Below are positions 60,956 to 64,000 of a stretch of 64,000 nucleotides of DNA, piece after piece. The position numbers and the translations under genes were made by a program. Origin of the DNA: Rhynochetos jubatus (taxonomy: Eukaryota > Chordata > Aves > Eurypygiformes > Rhynochetidae); the NCBI GenBank assembly GCA_027574665.1, contig CM050654.1, positions 33,561,722 through 33,625,721 on the forward strand, written 5' to 3'. Numbering within the stretch: the first letter of the stretch is position 1; every line of letters begins with the position of its first letter. The notes beneath the pieces are model-generated. The model was not told where the DNA came from. It saw only the letters and a program-made list of their open reading frames with translations, and ran no database searches.

Positions 60956-63244
60956 CAAGCCTGACTTCACAAAGCAATGGCTGGAGGCTAAATGATATTC
61001 TTGAAAGTTGCAAAGCCTTGGATTATGAAATCTCTCGCAATATATTTCCATTTCAACTCCTTCCAGTATAATTTGTTCTCAGCAGTCTGAAGGCACAAGA
61101 AACATCTATTTCATTAGCTCAAATAGCTTATAAATGCTTTTTAAAAATTCCATTATTTGCACAGTGTGAGGACCCCAATGCACCCTAACAACTGTTTGAC
61201 CTGAATATATTAAAAATATTGTAATGTTTTGTTACATATCCCAAGGTAAGAAAAAAAATTAAAAAAAAATCAGGCTATGGCTTATTAGTTTTCTCTTCCC
61301 CTCTTCCCTGCTTCTTATAAAGGTTTATTTGACAGAGCATAAGATAGTGGTAAAATCCTAAGGTAAAGGTTAAACTCTGTTTTATTATGTTTACAGGATT
61401 TAAAGGGTAAATCAGGAAGTGCTTATTTAACATCAAGTGAAAGTGGTGGATTAGTAACCAGACCGAGACTTAAAAGCATCCTTAATCCTTAAAATCTCTG
61501 AGGGTGAAAGGTCACTCTTTAACACCAGGTTGTGTAAAGAATGAAGCAGACAGAAGCTTCTGTTTCATCATTGCCCAGTTAATCCACTGAGGAAATGAGC
61601 AGCATTGGTTTTTGCTAGGTAAACTCCTCCTAAAACCAAGGAAACAGAGGAAAGCCTGAACAGGAAATAATTAAAGTAGGTTTATTCCATGAACACAGTA
61701 GAGCCACGCAGGAGATAGTTTAAACTGTTTTAAAAGTGACACTTCTGTGACTATTAATTGTCTCTCTTGATTACATTTTCTTCGCTCCTTATTTTCATTG
61801 TTCTTTTAATGGTTAAATTAATGCTCAGTGGTTTATTTGGAGATAGATGCAGAACAAGACAAACATTTTCAGAGGCACGATGGGTCACTTCCAATAGACA
61901 CTATTTTATGTTCTTATGTCTTCTGGCATCTTGTGGATTAGAGAGCACAAATAGGGCTCATAAATACCCCATCTCTTTTAAACTTAGGAGTTCTGGAAAA
62001 ATAATTACACACAGATCTTTTATTGTGTTACCACAGCCATGTGTGTCCAAGAAATAGGTGCAGGGAAATACAGTTTGCAACATTTCTCCTCTTTTACTCT
62101 GTAATCTCTACCAAGTGTCAGGAGGCGAGCATTCACTGGCTGTTGCAACTGAGATTAAAATGGGGTTTGAAGCTCCCAGTAGTTGAAATAAAACATAGCT
62201 CAGCAAAGCTTTTCCCTGCAAATGCAATATAAAGTGTAGTAGATTATAGAAAATATTTAGAGCCCACTAGTTAGTAAATATACCCACTTCTTGTATAGAC
62301 AAATCTTAACTTTTTTTTTGGAACAATCAATAAGAAAAGGCAAAGAGCTCACATATTTCAGCTACTAGGGAAAAGAGTATTTTCAGTACTAGCAGCCTTT
62401 CAATATTTATATTGAGCTTGCCTTTACTAAATCACTGGTGAAAAATAAGAGGATTCACCCAAGCTGTAGTTTCATCATATAAAACAGCACAGACATTTAT
62501 CTTACGAAATTGCAGAAGTGTAGCTCCATGTAGACTGATGGAGCTGAGCTGCATTTGGCATTAGGATCTGATTTTCTTGCCTAAGGTGTTTATGACGCAT
62601 GCAGTTGCTAATAGCTTATGCAGTTCATTTTTTACAGAATCTGTGGTTTAAGCATAATGCTTAGTACTTCTGAAGTATTACTTTTCTTTTTTAAAAAATT
62701 GCAGAGTGTTTAATGTGAATTATGAGGAGTGCTTAGTTGCACACATTTGAAATCTGCCTCAAGTTTTTCACAGCATTCATCCCTACCTTTGTGGTTCCAT
62801 TTTATCATAACATTTTCTTAATTAAGCAAAAATAAAAGCAATACAATAACGTTTTGTAAACTAAAATGAATGATTGGGTTCTTTGGGGCTACTTCCCAAC
62901 AGACATGCACGCTCAGAGCAGCAGCACAGAGCTGAAACAACCTTTCTGTAATCAGAGGGATCAAGCGTAGAAAAAAATATTCTTTAATGCAATAAAGTGA
63001 TCAAAAAGCTCATACAGGATTTCTTCTATCTCCCTGGATATTTTTAGCTTGGTTTCCTAAAGAACTGGGGCTTATGTGACCAAATTATTTATCTTACATC
63101 TTTACCCCTTCACCATCTATCTTTACCCCTTGTAATTTTCAACCCAATGGCCGCTTCTGGATGTACAGCAAGCCCAAACTTCCTCATCAGGCTCCTACAA
63201 ATTTAATTAGAATAAATCACTCCATATAGGGTAGAGATGCTTAA

Positions 63245-63364
63245 GTTACCCACCTCATTGAAAACTTGAATCAAGTGCTTTTGAGAGTTCACAGTGGGGA
63301 GAAACCTCTGAAATGCCCAAATTGTGAGGAAAAATTCAAAACAGAGCTGGCAACAATAAATTCA
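63245..63364 (+). pseudogene. C2H2 zinc-finger-like relic
   Basis: A 40-codon frame between TAA stops (63242-63244 and 63365-63367). Codons 63284-63305 give Arg-Val-His-Ser-Gly-Glu-Lys-Pro, very close to the H-T-G-E-K-P linker of Kruppel-type zinc fingers. They continue Leu-Lys-Cys-Pro-Asn-Cys-Glu-Glu-Lys-Phe (63108-63137 in step, read at 63108+200, i.e. 63308-63337), which has the first Cys-x2-Cys pair and the conserved Phe. The downstream His-x3-His half is missing: the frame ends 9 codons later. There is no upstream finger apart from an ill-matched His-Leu-Ile segment. It is probably a decayed fragment of a zinc-finger gene or retrocopy. A terminal exon of a gene extending beyond the window is less likely, since no good acceptor is seen. 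Confidence 0.45.
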
Positions 63365-63367
63365 TAA

Positions 63368-64000
63368 AAAAGCAGGATTCGTTAGTTCTGAAGCTCATAA
63401 AAACTATTTTGTTTGCCGAGATATTATGACTTCCTGGCCATCAACACCCATACATATTCAGTATTAGTCGTACAGAGCCACAAAACAAGACGATAGCTAA
63501 AACACACTAATTACAGGAATCAAGAAACATTAGCTGTTTCTAGGTGTCTGATAATGGATGGTCTCAAAGATTCTGTTTCAAAGTTATATTTGAAAACAGC
63601 TATTTATATTCTATGAAGTATTCAGTAAAAAAGGTAATGTTAGGAAACAAAGAATCAGGTTAATCGTTCTGAATTTAACAAATTGTAGGAAGAAGTAAAA
63701 TAGTTTCAGGGCGGTCTTTTTTGCAGAATTACCAGCATTTAGAATGTATGTATGTGCTACATGGCACCCCTAAAAGGCTTTGTAATTTCTTATAATAAAT
63801 TCTAGTACTCCTAAGTGTTGAAGCCTGGTTTTCAACCCACTGCTATTGTCAGAGTTGGAAAAGGAGCAGCAAACTAACGGAGGGGGTTAAAACCACAACT
63901 TCCATGGCCTGGATTCTTACACACACTGCAAGGCAGTAATGCCTCCTAATTCCAGAGTTTAAATCAAAAAAGCCTCCTCTTTTCCGATCATACGTACTTC
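63368..64000. other. non-coding DNA, nothing recognised
   Basis: AT-rich sequence with no supported gene or repeat. No further zinc-finger blocks follow the relic. Confidence 0.7.

Larger units (their letters stand above)
57481..63244. other. non-coding DNA with small structures
   Basis: Contains the hairpin at 59884-59908 and the repeat relic at 60888-60955. The 169-codon frame 58945-59454 opens at a GTG, has its first internal Met only near residue 131, and shows no domain, so I do not call it a gene. Near 61860-61920, ATGGGTCACTTCCAATAGAC and TTCTTATG faintly resemble a CR1 3' end but cannot be supported. A 13-base direct repeat lies at 63098-63131. Confidence 0.6.

Noticed and set aside
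61860..61925. Possible CR1 3' end (GGGTCACTTCCAATAG and TTCTTATG)
   Set aside because: Only two weak blocks match, with no terminal 8-base repeat and no upstream CR1 sequence.
1..64000. CRISPR arrays, tRNA or rRNA genes, operons, phage or ERV proviruses
   Set aside because: I scanned for regular repeat-spacer spacing, cloverleaf-type A/B boxes, LTR pairs and gag/pol motifs and saw none that could be supported.

Overview
The window looks like vertebrate nuclear DNA, most probably from a bird, and it reads as an AT-rich gene desert. The best organism marker is a 5'-truncated CR1 LINE at about 51008-51496. It ends in the CR1 3' signature (the TTGGAACTAG-like block, GTCCCTTCCAACCC, then imperfect 8-base terminal repeats TTCTGTGA/CTCTATGA). 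Around it are much older, decayed repeats of kinds shared by amniotes: MIR/CORE-SINE-like pieces, an older CR1-type fragment, an L2/CR1-clade reverse-transcriptase relic, and several short pieces of palindromic dispersed repeats that I associate with sauropsid genomes. I see no Alu/B1-type SINE, no bacterial gene organisation and no CRISPR array. A non-avian sauropsid such as a crocodilian or turtle is the main alternative.

I find no convincing protein-coding exon of a cellular gene. The longest open frames (169, 151, 139 and 134 codons) lack recognisable domains, and many open only from non-ATG codons. Two things stand out against that background: a 182-codon minus-strand frame at 33124-33672 in a CpG-richer patch, which I cannot identify, and a short zinc-finger-like relic at 63245-63364.

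Layout. 1-8.5 kb: non-coding, with a TA/CA-rich stretch, a polypyrimidine tract and a long G/T-only tract. 8.6 kb: an ancient CR1 relic. 8.7-21.3 kb: unremarkable AT-rich DNA. 21.3-26.4 kb: one palindromic-repeat relic and two MIR-like relics. 32.5-37.3 kb: another palindromic-repeat relic, the unexplained open region at 33 kb, a CpG-rich patch at 36.8-37.1 kb and a clear MIR-like relic beside it. 39.8-40.0 kb: a dense homeodomain-type motif cluster with a perfect inverted repeat. 44.7-45.4 kb: the L2/CR1-clade LINE relic. 50.2-51.5 kb: a G/T tract and the young CR1. 53.4-54.8 kb: a very AT-rich block dense in homeodomain and SOX/TCF cores, the best candidate here for a conserved enhancer cluster. 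56-64 kb: two perfect hairpins, two repeat relics and the zinc-finger relic.

There is no gene system to describe. If the window has a function it is more likely long-range regulation of a gene outside it, and that is inference. I did not find a new biological system. Repeat calls rest on recalled consensus patterns read by eye, with no search or alignment run.
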